Assembly (NCBI GenBank): GCA_001803165.1
Contig: MHAZ01000006.1
Span: forward strand, 1,428-65,427
Reading direction: 5' to 3'
Source: Stygiobacter sp. RIFOXYC2_FULL_38_25
Lineage (GTDB): Bacteria > Bacteroidota > Ignavibacteria > Ignavibacteriales > Melioribacteraceae
Length of the DNA stretch: 64,000 nucleotides
In this document: piece after piece, positions 1 through 10,580 of the stretch
Numbering within the stretch: position 1 is the first letter of the stretch
Layout of the letters: each line of letters opens with the position of its first letter
Notes under the pieces: model-generated
The model's input: the letters and a program-made list of their open reading frames with translations, nothing else
Database searches by the model: none
Told to the model about the DNA's origin: nothing
Made by a program: the position numbers and the translations under genes

Positions 1-615
<615 letters not shown>

Positions 616-628
616 TTGTGGAGAAAAG

Positions 629-2038
629 ATGAAAGTCTTAAAGTTTGGCGGAACATCTGTTGGTACTGTTGAAAGCTTTTCCAACGTTGTAGAAATAATT
701 CTTGGCAAGTTCAAGGAAGATCAAGTCTGCGTTGTCATTTCTGCAATAGGCGGAATAACCGATAAGCTAATCTCCGCAGTGGAATTTGCTTCCTTAAAAA
801 ATCCAAAATACCTGGAAGTGATTGCGGAGATTGAACAAATCCATTATAAATTTCTTAAAGAACTTGTTCTAAACGGAAAGACTAATCATACCGAAGAACA
901 AATCACAGCTCTGCTTTCATCAATTGAAGATAAACTGAAAGGAATTTATTTAATCGAAGAAACAACACACCGTCAGTCAGACGCAATTATTTCCATAGGC
1001 GAGCAGCTTTCAAAAACGCTGCTCGTTGCAGTTCTTAACGCACGTGGAGTTAAATCAATCAGCTTAGAAGCGGCTGAGTTTATAAAAACAAATTCTCACT
1101 ACAGCATTGCGGAAGTGAATTTTGATTTAACGAACAAACTAATCCGCGATAAGTTTAGAAAAATTGACCGCTATACAATTCCGGTTGTTAACGGATTTAC
1201 CGGTTCTGATACTTACGGATATATAACAACACTCGGCAGAAGCGGCTCTGATTACACCGCCACGATAATTGCCGGAGCGTTAAGCGCAGACTCAGTAGAA
1301 ATCTGGACAGACGTTGACGGAATTCTCAGTGCAGATCCGAGAATTGTTGGCGAGGCTAAAATCATAAAAGAAATAAATTACAACGATGCAGCCGAACTTG
1401 CGTTCCTTGGCGCTAAAGTGATTTTCCCAAAAGCAATGGAGCCGGTGAAAGCAAAGAGAATTCCAATTCTTGTTCTAAATACCTTCAACACAGATTTTGA
1501 AGGGACAGTGATTAACGAAAAACTCGGAAAGTTTACTTCAGAGATTATTTCGATCACAAGTTTGAACAATCTTTCGATGGTTTCGCTTGGAGACATAACC
1601 GAAGAAATTAATTACAGCGTACTTACAAAAGTTATAAACAAACTGAACAAACATTATTTGCCGATTATTTCTTTGAATCATTCTCTTGCAAACAGAGCTA
1701 TATCAATCTTAACTTACTCTAAGAGAATTTCCGAGTTTATTGAAGAACTGCGTGAAGAGTTAAAATCCGAACTTGAACATCACGATGTAAAGAAATTCAG
1801 TATTGTAAATAACATTAGCTTGGTAACAATCATCGGCAATAAAACTGATAACCAGCCGGAGACTTTCAAAAAGATTTCTGATACTGTTGAGCGGCTGGAA
1901 ATAAGCTCATTAACTTATCTCAACGGAACTGAAGGAAAGAATTACTCTTTTTTGATGGATAAAACTGATACGAAAGATGTAATCCAGGCATTGCACGAAA
2001 CATTTTTCGGCGATTCGCTAACTGCAAACGTGGCTTAG
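629..2038 (+). CDS. Aspartate kinase
   Basis: Monofunctional aspartokinase of about 469 residues, phosphorylating aspartate as the first step toward threonine, methionine and lysine. The N-terminus carries the diagnostic KFGGTSVG; the catalytic core continues with VISAIGGITDK, SIGEQLS, GRSGSDYTA and EIWTDVDGI, and the C-terminal third looks like paired ACT regulatory domains. The ATG at 629 is preferred to an in-frame start at 545: it places KFGGTSVG at the extreme N-terminus, has GGAG just upstream and avoids overlapping metY. Its length resembles the kinase half of ThrA-type enzymes but there is no homoserine dehydrogenase domain. Middle gene of metY-aspartate kinase-metX. Confidence 0.95.
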   Translation: MKVLKFGGTSVGTVESFSNVVEIILGKFKEDQVCVVISAIGGITDKLISAVEFASLKNPKYLEVIAEIEQIHYKFLKELVLNGKTNHTEEQITALLSSIEDKLKGIYLIEETTHRQSDAIISIGEQLSKTLLVAVLNARGVKSISLEAAEFIKTNSHYSIAEVNFDLTNKLIRDKFRKIDRYTIPVVNGFTGSDTYGYITTLGRSGSDYTATIIAGALSADSVEIWTDVDGILSADPRIVGEAKIIKEINYNDAAELAFLGAKVIFPKAMEPVKAKRIPILVLNTFNTDFEGTVINEKLGKFTSEIISITSLNNLSMVSLGDITEEINYSVLTKVINKLNKHYLPIISLNHSLANRAISILTYSKRISEFIEELREELKSELEHHDVKKFSIVNNISLVTIIGNKTDNQPETFKKISDTVERLEISSLTYLNGTEGKNYSFLMDKTDTKDVIQALHETFFGDSLTANVA

Positions 2039-2039
2039 A

Positions 2040-3137
2040 ATGAAAAATAAAATTAGAGTTATTGAGAACTTGCGCGAAGAAGAAACAGCTTATCAAAAAT
2101 TATTTCTTGATGAACCGTTTCAGTTTGAATCCGGCGCTGAGATTCCAAGTGTTACTACCGCTTACGAGACATATGGCAAGTTGAATGCGGAAGGAACAAA
2201 CGCGATACTTATTTGTCATGCGTTAACCGGTGATGCGCATGCATCAAGTTGGAATAATACCGACGGACGTGAAGGCTGGTGGGATGGCGTAATTGGGAAA
2301 GATAAAGCGTTCGATCCCGAAAAATATTTTATCGTGTGTTCCAACTTTATAGGTAGTTGTTATGGAACAAGCGGTCCGCCCTCAATCAATCCAGCCACAA
2401 ATAAAAAATACAATCTAAGCTTTCCTCAAATGACAGTACGAGATATGGTTAATCTCGAGCACAAATTAATAACTCATCTCGGTATCAAAAAATTAGTTAC
2501 TGTTTCCGGCGGCTCGTTAGGCGGGATGCAATCTCTTGAGTGGGCATTAATGTATCCGGATATTGTTGAGTCAATTATTCCAATTGCGTGCGGTGCACGT
2601 CATTCTGCGTGGGCAATTGGATTGAATGAAATTCAGCGCAAAGCAATTATTGAAGATCCTAAATGGAATGGTGGTGAATACACTTCGCAGCCATCACGCG
2701 GATTGACATCAGCCAGAATGCTTGCAATGATGACATACAGAAGCAATGAAAATTTTGAAAACAGATTTGCCCGCAATGTTAGAGAAGAAGTTAACGGAAC
2801 TCCGTTTTACGAAGTAGAAAGTTATCTGCATTATCAAGGACAGAAATTAGTTTCCCGCTTCGATGCCAATACTTACATTTATATTACACGCGCAATGGAT
2901 TCTCACGATGTATCTCGCGGAAGAGGAACATTGCAAAATGCTTTATCACAAATCAAAGCGAAGACTTTATCAATAGGAATTGATACTGATTTGCTCTATC
3001 CGGTAAATGAACAGAAAGAAATTGCCGAGATGGTTCCTAACGCAGAATATTTTGAAATAAAATCTGTTTACGGTCACGATGCGTTCCTAATAGAATTCGA
3101 TCAGTTAAATGAAGAGATAAAGAAATTTTTGATTTAA
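2040..3137 (+). CDS. metX: Homoserine O-acetyltransferase
   Basis: Alpha/beta hydrolase-fold acyltransferase of 365 residues that activates homoserine with acetyl-CoA for direct sulfhydrylation by MetY. The nucleophile elbow GGSLGG (157-162, Ser159), the oxyanion region around CHALTGDAHA (59-68) and the C-terminal GHDAFLIE with the catalytic His are visible. The start codon follows the aspartate kinase stop with one base between, so translation is probably coupled. Acetyl- versus succinyl-CoA preference cannot be read with certainty, but pairing with metY favours acetyl-CoA. Confidence 0.95.
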   Translation: MKNKIRVIENLREEETAYQKLFLDEPFQFESGAEIPSVTTAYETYGKLNAEGTNAILICHALTGDAHASSWNNTDGREGWWDGVIGKDKAFDPEKYFIVCSNFIGSCYGTSGPPSINPATNKKYNLSFPQMTVRDMVNLEHKLITHLGIKKLVTVSGGSLGGMQSLEWALMYPDIVESIIPIACGARHSAWAIGLNEIQRKAIIEDPKWNGGEYTSQPSRGLTSARMLAMMTYRSNENFENRFARNVREEVNGTPFYEVESYLHYQGQKLVSRFDANTYIYITRAMDSHDVSRGRGTLQNALSQIKAKTLSIGIDTDLLYPVNEQKEIAEMVPNAEYFEIKSVYGHDAFLIEFDQLNEEIKKFLI

Positions 3138-3386
3138 GATTTTAGAATTACGAATTAGTAATTCATTTTACACAAGAATCAGAATGAAGATTTTTTCTCT
3201 GTGATTCTCTGTATTTGCTCTGTGTTTCTTTGTGATATTTCTGTTCTTTTTACACCGAGATAAAACTTTTTGCGTAAGTTGAGTTAGTAATTAGAATTCT
3301 CAATTTCATAAATTCTCAATTATCAATTCTCCATTCTCAATTGTATTTGCTTAAATTTGCTCTGCATTTTTTAACCAAATGGAGTA
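3138..3386. other. Intergenic region with degenerate repeats, no gene seen
   Basis: After metX comes a short inverted repeat (GAATTAC and GTAATTC around 3149-3168), then a degenerate stretch rich in TCTCTGTG/TTTCTTTGTG words (about 3194-3242), and from 3294 to 3343 a run of AATTCTCAATT-like units. No ORF with a credible ribosome binding site was found. The phosphohexomutase promoter should lie here, but no convincing element was identified. Confidence 0.6.
3294..3343. repeat. Degenerate AATTCTCAATT unit array
   Basis: Four or so imperfect 11-12 bp units based on AATTCTCAATT. Similar arrays occur at 37309-37340 and 43392-43425, always between genes. There are no unique spacers of constant length, so this is not CRISPR. 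Confidence 0.6.
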
Positions 3387-4736
3387 ATGATGCCCACTTT
3401 GATGGTAAGTGTTTCCGGAATACGCGGAATAGTAGGCGATGGACTTGATCCGCAGACAATTGTTAAATACGCGTCGGCTTACGCTAATTTTTGCGGCAAA
3501 GGTAAAATCGTTATCGGCAGCGACGGAAGAATTTCGGGCGAAATGGTTAGCAAACTGGTCATTGGAACTTTGCTTGCTAAGGGAAACGATGTGGTTGATA
3601 TCGGCATCTGCCCTACTCCAACAGTTTTATTCAATGTAAAGAATTTGAAAGCCGTTGGCGGAATTCAAATCTCTGCAAGTCATAATCCCAATGAATGGAA
3701 CGCTTTGAAATTGTTGAACCGCAACGGCGAGTTTATGACACCGGAAGAAAACCGGCAAATGCTTTCCAACATAGATAACGCTAACAACAATTATACTTCG
3801 TGGAATAGACTTGGCAAACTTACCTCCTACTCAAAAGGTTTGGATGATCACATCGAAGCTGTCTTGAAGATTCCATTCATAAACGTTCCTAAAATTCGCA
3901 AAAGGAAATTCAAAGTGTTACTTGATTGTGTTAACGGAGCCGGCGCTTATTCAATGCCGAAACTGTTAGAGAAGCTGGGGTGTCAAGTAATCGAAATGAA
4001 TTGCTCTAAGAGCGGAATCTTTCCCCGCTTGCCGGAACCAATTCCCGAAAATCTAAAAGCTACAATGTTAGCTGTGAAGAAACACAAAGCCGATATTGGA
4101 ATTGTTGTTGACCCGGATGTTGACCGTCTTGTTTTAATTACCGAAAAAGGCGAGCCATTTAGCGAAGAAAATACAATAACACAAGCAACACGGTTTTGGC
4201 TCTCGAAGAAAAAAGGAAACGTTGTTGTTAATCTTTCTACCACACGTGCGGTTGATGATGTTGCAAACGAGTTTGGCTGCAAAGTTTTCCGCTCACCGGT
4301 TGGTGAGGCAAATGTTGTTAAGAAGATGAAAGAAGTAAAAGCTGTAATTGGCGGCGAAGGAAGCGGCGGAGTGATTTTGCCGAAAGCTGTTTTTGGTAGA
4401 GATTCATTAACCGGGACTGTAATTATGCTTCAGCATTTACTTGAGTTTGGCGGAATGATGAGCGAAATGAAAAAAGCTCTTCCACAATATTTTATTGCTA
4501 AAAAGAAAATTGAAATCGGGAACAAGAATCCGGATGAAGTAATAGCAAGGCTGATCCAGAAATATGGCGGCGCACAAATAAATACGGAAGATGGATTGAG
4601 AATTGATTTTCCAGATCACTGGGCACACTTCCGCAAATCGAATACAGAGCCGATCATCCGCTGCATTGTGGAAGCCAAAAACAAAAAAGACGCAAAAAGT
4701 CTTGCAGATAAATATTTTCAAGAAATATCAAACTAA
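3387..4736 (+). CDS. Phosphoglucosamine/phosphomannomutase family protein
   Basis: Alpha-D-phosphohexomutase of 449 residues, moving phosphate between C1 and C6 of a hexose phosphate. All four domains are present: the phosphoserine loop ISASHNP (catalytic Ser98), the metal loop DPDVDR (242-247), the sugar-recognition loop GGEGSGGVI, and the C-terminal phosphate-binding SNTEPIIR. Typical length for the GlmM/ManB group. Substrate is uncertain: the N-terminal SGIRGIVGDGL style fits GlmM-like mutases (peptidoglycan precursor synthesis), but phosphomannomutase cannot be excluded. Lies 13-22 nt upstream of glucose-6-phosphate isomerase and is probably cotranscribed with it. Confidence 0.88.
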   Translation: MMPTLMVSVSGIRGIVGDGLDPQTIVKYASAYANFCGKGKIVIGSDGRISGEMVSKLVIGTLLAKGNDVVDIGICPTPTVLFNVKNLKAVGGIQISASHNPNEWNALKLLNRNGEFMTPEENRQMLSNIDNANNNYTSWNRLGKLTSYSKGLDDHIEAVLKIPFINVPKIRKRKFKVLLDCVNGAGAYSMPKLLEKLGCQVIEMNCSKSGIFPRLPEPIPENLKATMLAVKKHKADIGIVVDPDVDRLVLITEKGEPFSEENTITQATRFWLSKKKGNVVVNLSTTRAVDDVANEFGCKVFRSPVGEANVVKKMKEVKAVIGGEGSGGVILPKAVFGRDSLTGTVIMLQHLLEFGGMMSEMKKALPQYFIAKKKIEIGNKNPDEVIARLIQKYGGAQINTEDGLRIDFPDHWAHFRKSNTEPIIRCIVEAKNKKDAKSLADKYFQEISN

Positions 4737-4758
4737 ATAAATAGGAGTAGTGAAGGAA

Positions 4759-6453
4759 ATGAAATTCAGCATTGGAAATTTTCAAGCAGAGTATGATAAA
4801 TCAGCACAGCAATTTGAATCGGAAAACATAGCAAAGAGAATTTGTGAAAAAGACTTTACAATTTGGAGCGATAAACCGGATGAAATTACTAACCGTCTGG
4901 GCTGGCTGACTAGTCCGCAAAATTCTTTGTCTCATCTAAAGGAAATAAATGCTTTTGTTGAAGGCGTCCGCAAAGATGGATTTAAGAAAGCTTTACTGCT
5001 TGGCATGGGCGGCTCAAGTTTAGCCCCGGAAGTTTTTCGTTTAACATTTGGCGTTAAAGAAGGCTACCTGGATTTAGCTGTTTTGGACAGCACCGATCCG
5101 GATGCTGTTCTAAATTACGCCAAGACTTTCGACCCAAAAGAAACGCTTTACATCGTATCAACAAAATCCGGCGGGACAGTAGAGACGTTTTCATTCATGA
5201 AGTATTTTTACAATCTCACTGCAGCTAAAGTTGGCAAGGAAAATGTCGGAAAACATTTTGTAGCCATTACCGATCCGGGAAGCGGACTTGAATCTACGGC
5301 AAAGCAGCTAAACTATAGAAAAATATTTTTGAACGATCCGAACATTGGCGGAAGATATTCTGCCCTTTCTTTGTTTGGAATTGTTCCGGCAGCCCTAATT
5401 GGAGTTGACGTTGCACAAGTTTTACGAATTGCCGAAGCATTTGCCAACACAAGTAAAGTAAGTAGCGCTGTAAAAAATCCTTCCGCTCAAATTGGTGTTT
5501 TAATGGGGTTGCTTGCTAAGAATGGTAAAGATAAAGTAACATTTATCAACACTGCGCAGCTTTCATATTTTGGCGCTTGGGTTGAACAATTGATTGCTGA
5601 GAGCACAGGAAAAGTCGGGAAAGGAATTCTTCCGGTTGTTGGTGAAGAAATCTTAGCTCCGGACAAATATTCTTCCGACCGTTTGTTCGTCTATATTCGT
5701 TTGAAAAACGATGATAGTCTTAGAGAAAAAGTAGATGCTTTTAAAAACGCCGGTCATCCGGTTGTAGAAATTGCTCTGCACGATGTTTACGAACTTGGCG
5801 CGGAGTTTTTCAGATGGGAGTTCGCTACGATAGTTGCAAGCAGGCTAATTAACATTCAGCCTTTCGATCAGCCGAACGTGGAATCCGCAAAGATTGTTGC
5901 CCGTAAAATGGTTCAAGAATATAAAGAGACCGGCAAACTACCGGAATTGAATACAGCAATCGAAGAAAGCGGCATTAAAGTCTCCGCCACAACAGAAGCT
6001 ACCTCATTAAAAGAACTTGTTACAAAATTTTTAGATTCTATGAACTCGCAAGATGCTTCACTGCCTAAGCCTTACGTTTCGATCCAAGCATACTTAACAA
6101 TGAACAAAGAGAATGAAGAGCTGTTGCAAGTTCTTCGCACAAAAATTCAAGAGAAATATAAAGTTGCAACGACTGTTGGTTTCGGTCCACGCTTCTTACA
6201 TTCAACCGGGCAGCTTCATAAAGGTGACGCCGGGAACGGATTGTTCATTCAATTCATTTCTACGGCTGCAGAAGATTCTGCAATTCCGGATGAAGCCGGT
6301 GATGATAAATCTTCTATGAGTTTTGGTGTGCTGATAAAATCGCAAGCTCTCGGCGACCGACAGGCATTGTTAGACAACCAACGTAGATTAATAACTGTAG
6401 ATTTAGGGAAAGATGTTGCAACTGGGCTAAGTGTTTTTACAGAACTGGTCTAA
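4759..6453 (+). CDS. Glucose-6-phosphate isomerase
   Basis: Two-SIS-domain sugar isomerase of about 564 residues interconverting glucose-6-P and fructose-6-P. Visible elements are LLGMGGSSLAPEVFR, the phosphate-binding STKSGGTVET in the first SIS domain, GGRYSALSLFG, and a second SIS domain with FGPRFLHSTGQLHKG. The sequence resembles the isomerase half of transaldolase-isomerase fusion proteins, but no transaldolase domain is attached. A GTG at 4750 is in frame but sits only 2 nt from the AGGAG at 4743-4747; the ATG at 4759 gives an 11-nt spacer and is preferred. Probably cotranscribed with the mutase upstream. Confidence 0.9.
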   Translation: MKFSIGNFQAEYDKSAQQFESENIAKRICEKDFTIWSDKPDEITNRLGWLTSPQNSLSHLKEINAFVEGVRKDGFKKALLLGMGGSSLAPEVFRLTFGVKEGYLDLAVLDSTDPDAVLNYAKTFDPKETLYIVSTKSGGTVETFSFMKYFYNLTAAKVGKENVGKHFVAITDPGSGLESTAKQLNYRKIFLNDPNIGGRYSALSLFGIVPAALIGVDVAQVLRIAEAFANTSKVSSAVKNPSAQIGVLMGLLAKNGKDKVTFINTAQLSYFGAWVEQLIAESTGKVGKGILPVVGEEILAPDKYSSDRLFVYIRLKNDDSLREKVDAFKNAGHPVVEIALHDVYELGAEFFRWEFATIVASRLINIQPFDQPNVESAKIVARKMVQEYKETGKLPELNTAIEESGIKVSATTEATSLKELVTKFLDSMNSQDASLPKPYVSIQAYLTMNKENEELLQVLRTKIQEKYKVATTVGFGPRFLHSTGQLHKGDAGNGLFIQFISTAAEDSAIPDEAGDDKSSMSFGVLIKSQALGDRQALLDNQRRLITVDLGKDVATGLSVFTELV

Positions 6454-6472
6454 TAATTATAACTGATGAGAT

Positions 6473-6526
6473 TCTTCTCCAAAGGAGTCCCTCGGACGCT
6501 TCCCGCTTCGTAATTCGAAGCGGGAA
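6473..6526. repeat. Palindromic element between convergent genes
   Basis: A perfect 11-bp stem (TTCCCGCTTCG at 6500-6510, complement at 6516-6526, 5-nt loop) lies between the convergent isomerase and histidine kinase genes. It could stop transcription from both sides, but neither strand has a good T-run. The left part (TTCTCCAAAGGAGTCCCTCG, from 6473) is related, in reverse complement, to an insertion in the tRNA-Cys remnant near 43690-43711, so this may be a member of a repeat family. Confidence 0.6.
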
Positions 6527-6540
6527 CTCAGAATAAATAA

Positions 6541-7971
6541 TTATTCATATGGTAACTCAAACGCAAAGGTTGAACCAACACCTTGTTTACTTTCCACCCA
6601 AACTTTTCCCCCATGCTCTTCAATAATTTTCTTTACAATCCACAAGCCTAAACCGGAGCTTTGTTCTAATCCCGTAGGCTTTGCGCTAAGCACAGAGCCT
6701 TTTTGGAAAGAACGTTTCAAGTCATCTTCTGAAAGTCCAACTCCATTGTCCTTCACTTCTACTACAATCGTTTTCTTGTTCAAGTCTTTCACATAAGTTC
6801 TCACTTCAACAATAGTTTCCGGCGGCGCGTACTTAATAGCGTTATTGACAAGGTTATCCAGCGCCTCTTCAATTTTTTCCGGATCCATTTTCACTTCCGG
6901 CAATTCAATTGCGTTCTTGTTATAGAACTTAACTTTCTTCGCCTTAGCATAAGAAGCATTTTGATTAAATACATCATCAACAAGATTCTTGAGAGAACAT
7001 TTATCGAGTTTCAACTTTGGTTCGGGCAATGCTTTTGCAATTATAGTACACATATCTTGCGACAGCTTAACAATATCTTCGGATGAAGCTACCAGCGACG
7101 CCATAATTTCTTGATGCTCGTTAGCATTAAGCTCATATGAGTTCAGCAGCTCTATATATCCCCGGATTGCAGAAGCCGGATTCTTAATATCGTGAATCGC
7201 CATAGCGAATAATTCTTCTTTCTGAGTGTGTAAAATTTCAAGACGCGCTTTTGCTTCTGCAAGTTTTTCTTTTTGCTCAACAAGATGAACATTAGATTTC
7301 TCGAGAGTCTTTACATTCTTGTCTAACTCCTGAATTCGGTTCTTAAGATTTTCATTCTCTTCTTTTTTGTGGGCTAATTCTTCTTTAACACGTTTGTAGG
7401 AGTATTTTAGATCGGATAATTCTTCGACGAGTCGCTTACTATTTTTATCATGCGGACTTCTTTTCACTAAAAGAACCAATACAACTACAAACAGAACAAC
7501 GCATAATCCGGCTAGTCCGTAAATAAAAAGAGGGTCGGTAAATCTAGATACTTGAATAGGTTTTTCTGAATTAGATTCGGCAGATTGTTCTGTAACAGAA
7601 AAAGTCAGCAGCAACGGAGCTGATTCAACTAAGTTTTCTGTATAGGCAATAATCTTTAAGATGTGAGTGCCGGGATCGAGATTTCTTAATGTGTAGTAAC
7701 TCTCAATATGTTTCGGCTCAATCATAACACCGTCTAGAAAAATTCTGTAAAAAGAACTTTGGCTTGCTGTAAATCCTAAATACAGTGTTTCTCCCTTCAC
7801 AAGTGAAATTTTTTCCCACTCGCTCTTATCAATAACTTCTGTGCCTTTTTGAACATCTGTTAATCTTACGGTTATTTCACCCGGTTTCTGAGCTAGAATA
7901 ATTGTTAGCTGCAAAATCAAAAAGAAAATGATTGCTGTTAAATTTCGAGTAGTTCTTGAATTATCCATCAT
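6541..7971 (-). CDS. Membrane sensor histidine kinase
   Basis: Sensor kinase of 476 residues: N-terminal signal/membrane segment (12-27), a small periplasmic beta domain resembling Y_Y_Y domains (YYTLRNLDPGTHILKI, about 92-107), one transmembrane helix (149-169), a long coiled coil (180-250), a HisKA dimerisation domain with phospho-acceptor His260 (IHDIKNPASAIRG) and a HATPase_c domain with NLVNNAIKYAPP, KDNGVGL and SSGLGLWIVKKI. No response regulator is adjacent, so it is an orphan whose partner and ligand are unknown. The periplasmic domain is short and lacks the propeller found in large hybrid sensors. Confidence 0.9.
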   Translation of the reverse strand: MMDNSRTTRNLTAIIFFLILQLTIILAQKPGEITVRLTDVQKGTEVIDKSEWEKISLVKGETLYLGFTASQSSFYRIFLDGVMIEPKHIESYYTLRNLDPGTHILKIIAYTENLVESAPLLLTFSVTEQSAESNSEKPIQVSRFTDPLFIYGLAGLCVVLFVVVLVLLVKRSPHDKNSKRLVEELSDLKYSYKRVKEELAHKKEENENLKNRIQELDKNVKTLEKSNVHLVEQKEKLAEAKARLEILHTQKEELFAMAIHDIKNPASAIRGYIELLNSYELNANEHQEIMASLVASSEDIVKLSQDMCTIIAKALPEPKLKLDKCSLKNLVDDVFNQNASYAKAKKVKFYNKNAIELPEVKMDPEKIEEALDNLVNNAIKYAPPETIVEVRTYVKDLNKKTIVVEVKDNGVGLSEDDLKRSFQKGSVLSAKPTGLEQSSGLGLWIVKKIIEEHGGKVWVESKQGVGSTFAFELPYE

Positions 7972-8038
7972 ACTTTTGAATGTTTAGTGCATGTATTATC
8001 GTAACAAAACTGCTTTTCTTTACCCCCAACAATTTGTT

Positions 8039-8065
8039 AATAAAAAAGGCTGATTTCTCAGCCTT
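8039..8065 (-). terminator. Rho-independent terminator after typA
   Basis: On the minus strand AAGGCTGA-GAAA-TCAGCCTT forms an 8-bp stem with a tetraloop followed by TTTTTTATT, directly downstream of the typA stop. Confidence 0.9.
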
Positions 8066-8074
8066 GGTTAAATT

Positions 8075-9895
8075 CTAATCTCCATCTTCTTCTGCTTTTG
8101 CAAGATTGTATCTCTTCCGTTCGTTTGGATCAAGATGAAGTTTTCTGAGCCTAATTGATTTTGGTGTAACCTCCACCATTTCATCATCTTGGATATATTC
8201 GAGCGCCTCTTCCAAAGAAAATTTGATTGCCGGAACAATCTTAACCGCCTTATCACTGCCGCTCGCGCGCATATTTGATAGCTTTTTACCTCTCTGAACA
8301 TTTACTTCAATATCAATGTCTTTGCTATGCTCACCAATTATTTGTCCACGGTAAACAATATCACCCGGCTCAATAAAGAATTTACCACGGTCTTGTAAAC
8401 CATCAATTGCGTATGCTGTACTTGGTCCTTGATCCATAGAGATCAATGCGCCGTTTTTCTTTTCACCAATTGCACCTTTAAAATATTCATATTGAAAAAA
8501 TCTATGGTGCATAACAGCTTCGCCCGCAGTAGCAGTTAAAACTTTTGTTCTCAATCCCATAATTCCACGTGAAGGAATATGGAACTCCAACTTTTGCATA
8601 TTGCCCTTGTTTTCCATCTTCACAATTACACCGCGTCTCTGTCCAACAAGTTCAATTACCTTACCGGCATATTCCGCCGGAACATCAACAACTAAAACTT
8701 CAATCGGTTCAGCTTTTTTACCATTAATTTCTTTATAGATAACCTTTGGCTCTCTAATCTGTAATTCGAATCCCTCTCTTCTCATATTTTCAATTAGAAT
8801 TGAGAGATGAAGCAGCCCGCGACCGGAAACCTTTAATGAGTCCGGCGAGCTTGTATCTTGGACTCTAAGAGCTACGTTATGTTCTAATTCTTTGTATAAT
8901 CTATCCCGGATTTGGCGGGATGTAACCAACTTTCCTTCTTGTCCGTAGAATGGAGAATTATTTACAGTAAACGTCATGCTGATTGTGGGCTCATCAATAG
9001 AAATTATCGGCAATGGTTCCGGATTTTCAAAGTCTGCGATTGTATCGCCAATATCAATATCTTCTACTCCAACAACCGCGCAAATATCACCGGCTTGAAC
9101 TTCATCTACTTCCGCTCTGCCTACTCCATCAAAAATAAATAACTGTTTAATAGCAGTATTGCGTATTGTTCCATCCCGTTTGATTATTGCGAGCTTTGTA
9201 GTTTTGTTGAGTGTACCTCTAAAAACACGTCCAATGCCAATTCGTCCAACGTAATCGCTGTAATCCAAGGAAGTAGTCTGCATCTGCACTGTACCTTCTT
9301 CAATCTTTGGCGCTGGAATTTTCTTAATAATCTTTTCGAGAAGCGGAGTTAAATCTTTTCTTGGATCATCCAAGTTCTTGATTGCCCAGCCATTTCTTCC
9401 GCTTGCATAAACAAAAGTAAAATCAAGCTGGTTTTCATCAGCGCCTAACTCAATAAACAAATCATAGATTTCATCAAGAACTTCCAGCGGACGGTTATCG
9501 GGACGGTCAATTTTATTTATTACAACGATAGGTTTAAGATGCAGACTGAGAGCTTTTTCCAGCACAAAACGGGTCTGCGGCATCGGTCCTTCAAATGAAT
9601 CTACAAGAAGAAGAACTCCATCTGCCATTTTAAGAACTCGTTCAACTTCACCACCAAAATCCGCGTGACCGGGAGTATCAATTATATTGATTTTGTATTC
9701 TTTATAAGGAATACTGATGTTTTTTGCTAAAATTGTAATGCCTCGTTCCCGCTCTAAATCGTTTGAATCCAAAAAGCAGTCACGAACAACCTGGTTGCTT
9801 CTAAAAACCGAGCATTGTTTCAAAATTTGATCTACAAGCGTGGTCTTGCCATGATCAACGTGAGCAATTATTGCAATATTGCGTATATCTTTCAC
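8075..9895 (-). CDS. typA: Ribosome-associated GTPase TypA/BipA
   Basis: Translational GTPase of 606 residues, the full length of the family. G1 is [10 protein letters not shown] (11-20), followed by [11 protein letters not shown] (switch/G2), [12 protein letters not shown] (G3) and [10 protein letters not shown] (G4), then EF-G-like domains and the TypA-specific C-terminal domain. It binds the ribosome and helps 50S assembly and stress adaptation. The start is GTG at 9895 with AAAGGAG five bases upstream. Monocistronic by its surroundings, with a clear terminator downstream. Confidence 0.96.
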   Translation of the reverse strand: MKDIRNIAIIAHVDHGKTTLVDQILKQCSVFRSNQVVRDCFLDSNDLERERGITILAKNISIPYKEYKINIIDTPGHADFGGEVERVLKMADGVLLLVDSFEGPMPQTRFVLEKALSLHLKPIVVINKIDRPDNRPLEVLDEIYDLFIELGADENQLDFTFVYASGRNGWAIKNLDDPRKDLTPLLEKIIKKIPAPKIEEGTVQMQTTSLDYSDYVGRIGIGRVFRGTLNKTTKLAIIKRDGTIRNTAIKQLFIFDGVGRAEVDEVQAGDICAVVGVEDIDIGDTIADFENPEPLPIISIDEPTISMTFTVNNSPFYGQEGKLVTSRQIRDRLYKELEHNVALRVQDTSSPDSLKVSGRGLLHLSILIENMRREGFELQIREPKVIYKEINGKKAEPIEVLVVDVPAEYAGKVIELVGQRRGVIVKMENKGNMQKLEFHIPSRGIMGLRTKVLTATAGEAVMHHRFFQYEYFKGAIGEKKNGALISMDQGPSTAYAIDGLQDRGKFFIEPGDIVYRGQIIGEHSKDIDIEVNVQRGKKLSNMRASGSDKAVKIVPAIKFSLEEALEYIQDDEMVEVTPKSIRLRKLHLDPNERKRYNLAKAEEDGD

Positions 9896-9935
9896 TAAAA
9901 CTCCTTTACTTATAAAATTACACTTATTGAGGGGG

Positions 9936-9943
9936 CAAATTTA
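9936..9943 (-). promoter_or_regulatory. Putative promoter -7 element of typA
   Basis: TAAATTTG on the minus strand matches the Bacteroidota-type TAnnTTTG -7 element and lies about 40 nt before the typA GTG. The upstream -33 element is weak (TTTA). Inferred from motif and position only. Confidence 0.45.
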
Positions 9944-10047
9944 CGAAAAAAGGTTGGTAAATAGAGGAGATTAAGTTTGATTAACTTTTTGAAGGATCAA
10001 CCGAATACGGGTGATAAGATGAAATCAAGTAATTTTCGATGAATTTG

Positions 10048-10515
10048 TTACTTGAAAAGATTCTTTACAAATTCTTTGGCTTCGTCTATACCCATAAAAA
10101 TATTTTTCCCATTGGACATCCGTATTACCTCTTTACAATTTACACATTTGAATCCAGGCATTTGATTTGTGTGTGTAGGATAATAAGCATAATTGCCGAG
10201 AAGTTTTTTACATGCTGGACAATATGTATTCAAATCCTTGTCCCAATAAACTCCCAAAGATTGCTTCAGTTCTACCCCTAATTTTTTGCGAAGATAAAAT
10301 ATATATGCAACAGAGATTATCAATAATATGAGCAACGTTAAGGGAAGCAATACTAAAATGGTTTTAGGAACAAATTTATTTACAATGTCTATTAAAGGAT
10401 TGTATATAGCCGCTATTACTACTGCAAAGGCTGACACACAAATAACAATTATTGATTTAATAGAATTACTTGCTACTTCAACAAGAACACGCTCCCAAAA
10501 ATTTTCAGTCTTCAT
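10048..10515 (-). CDS. Small membrane protein with zinc-ribbon-like domain
   Basis: Unrecognised protein of 155 residues. Two hydrophobic segments (about 20-40 and 52-73) are followed by a cytoplasmic-looking domain with CPAC (about 99-102) and CVNC (about 124-127), four cysteines spaced like a zinc ribbon. ATG at 10515 with AAGGA seven bases upstream. It follows another orphan membrane protein (10581-11030) on the same strand with 65 nt between; the pair sits between two conserved genes like an accessory insertion. Function unknown; metal binding is inference from the cysteines. Confidence 0.75.
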   Translation of the reverse strand: MKTENFWERVLVEVASNSIKSIIVICVSAFAVVIAAIYNPLIDIVNKFVPKTILVLLPLTLLILLIISVAYIFYLRKKLGVELKQSLGVYWDKDLNTYCPACKKLLGNYAYYPTHTNQMPGFKCVNCKEVIRMSNGKNIFMGIDEAKEFVKNLFK

Positions 10516-10580
10516 TCGATTTTCCTTCTATAAACAAACTAATTAGAATGTATAGCAATTAAGCCATTCTCTTTTTCATA

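Noticed and set aside
3294-3343. Possible CRISPR-like short array
   Set aside because: Units are 11-12 bp, imperfect and contiguous without constant-length unique spacers, and no cas genes are present.
8068-8301. Minus-strand ORF of 77 codons inside typA
   Set aside because: Out-of-frame shadow of the typA 3' end.
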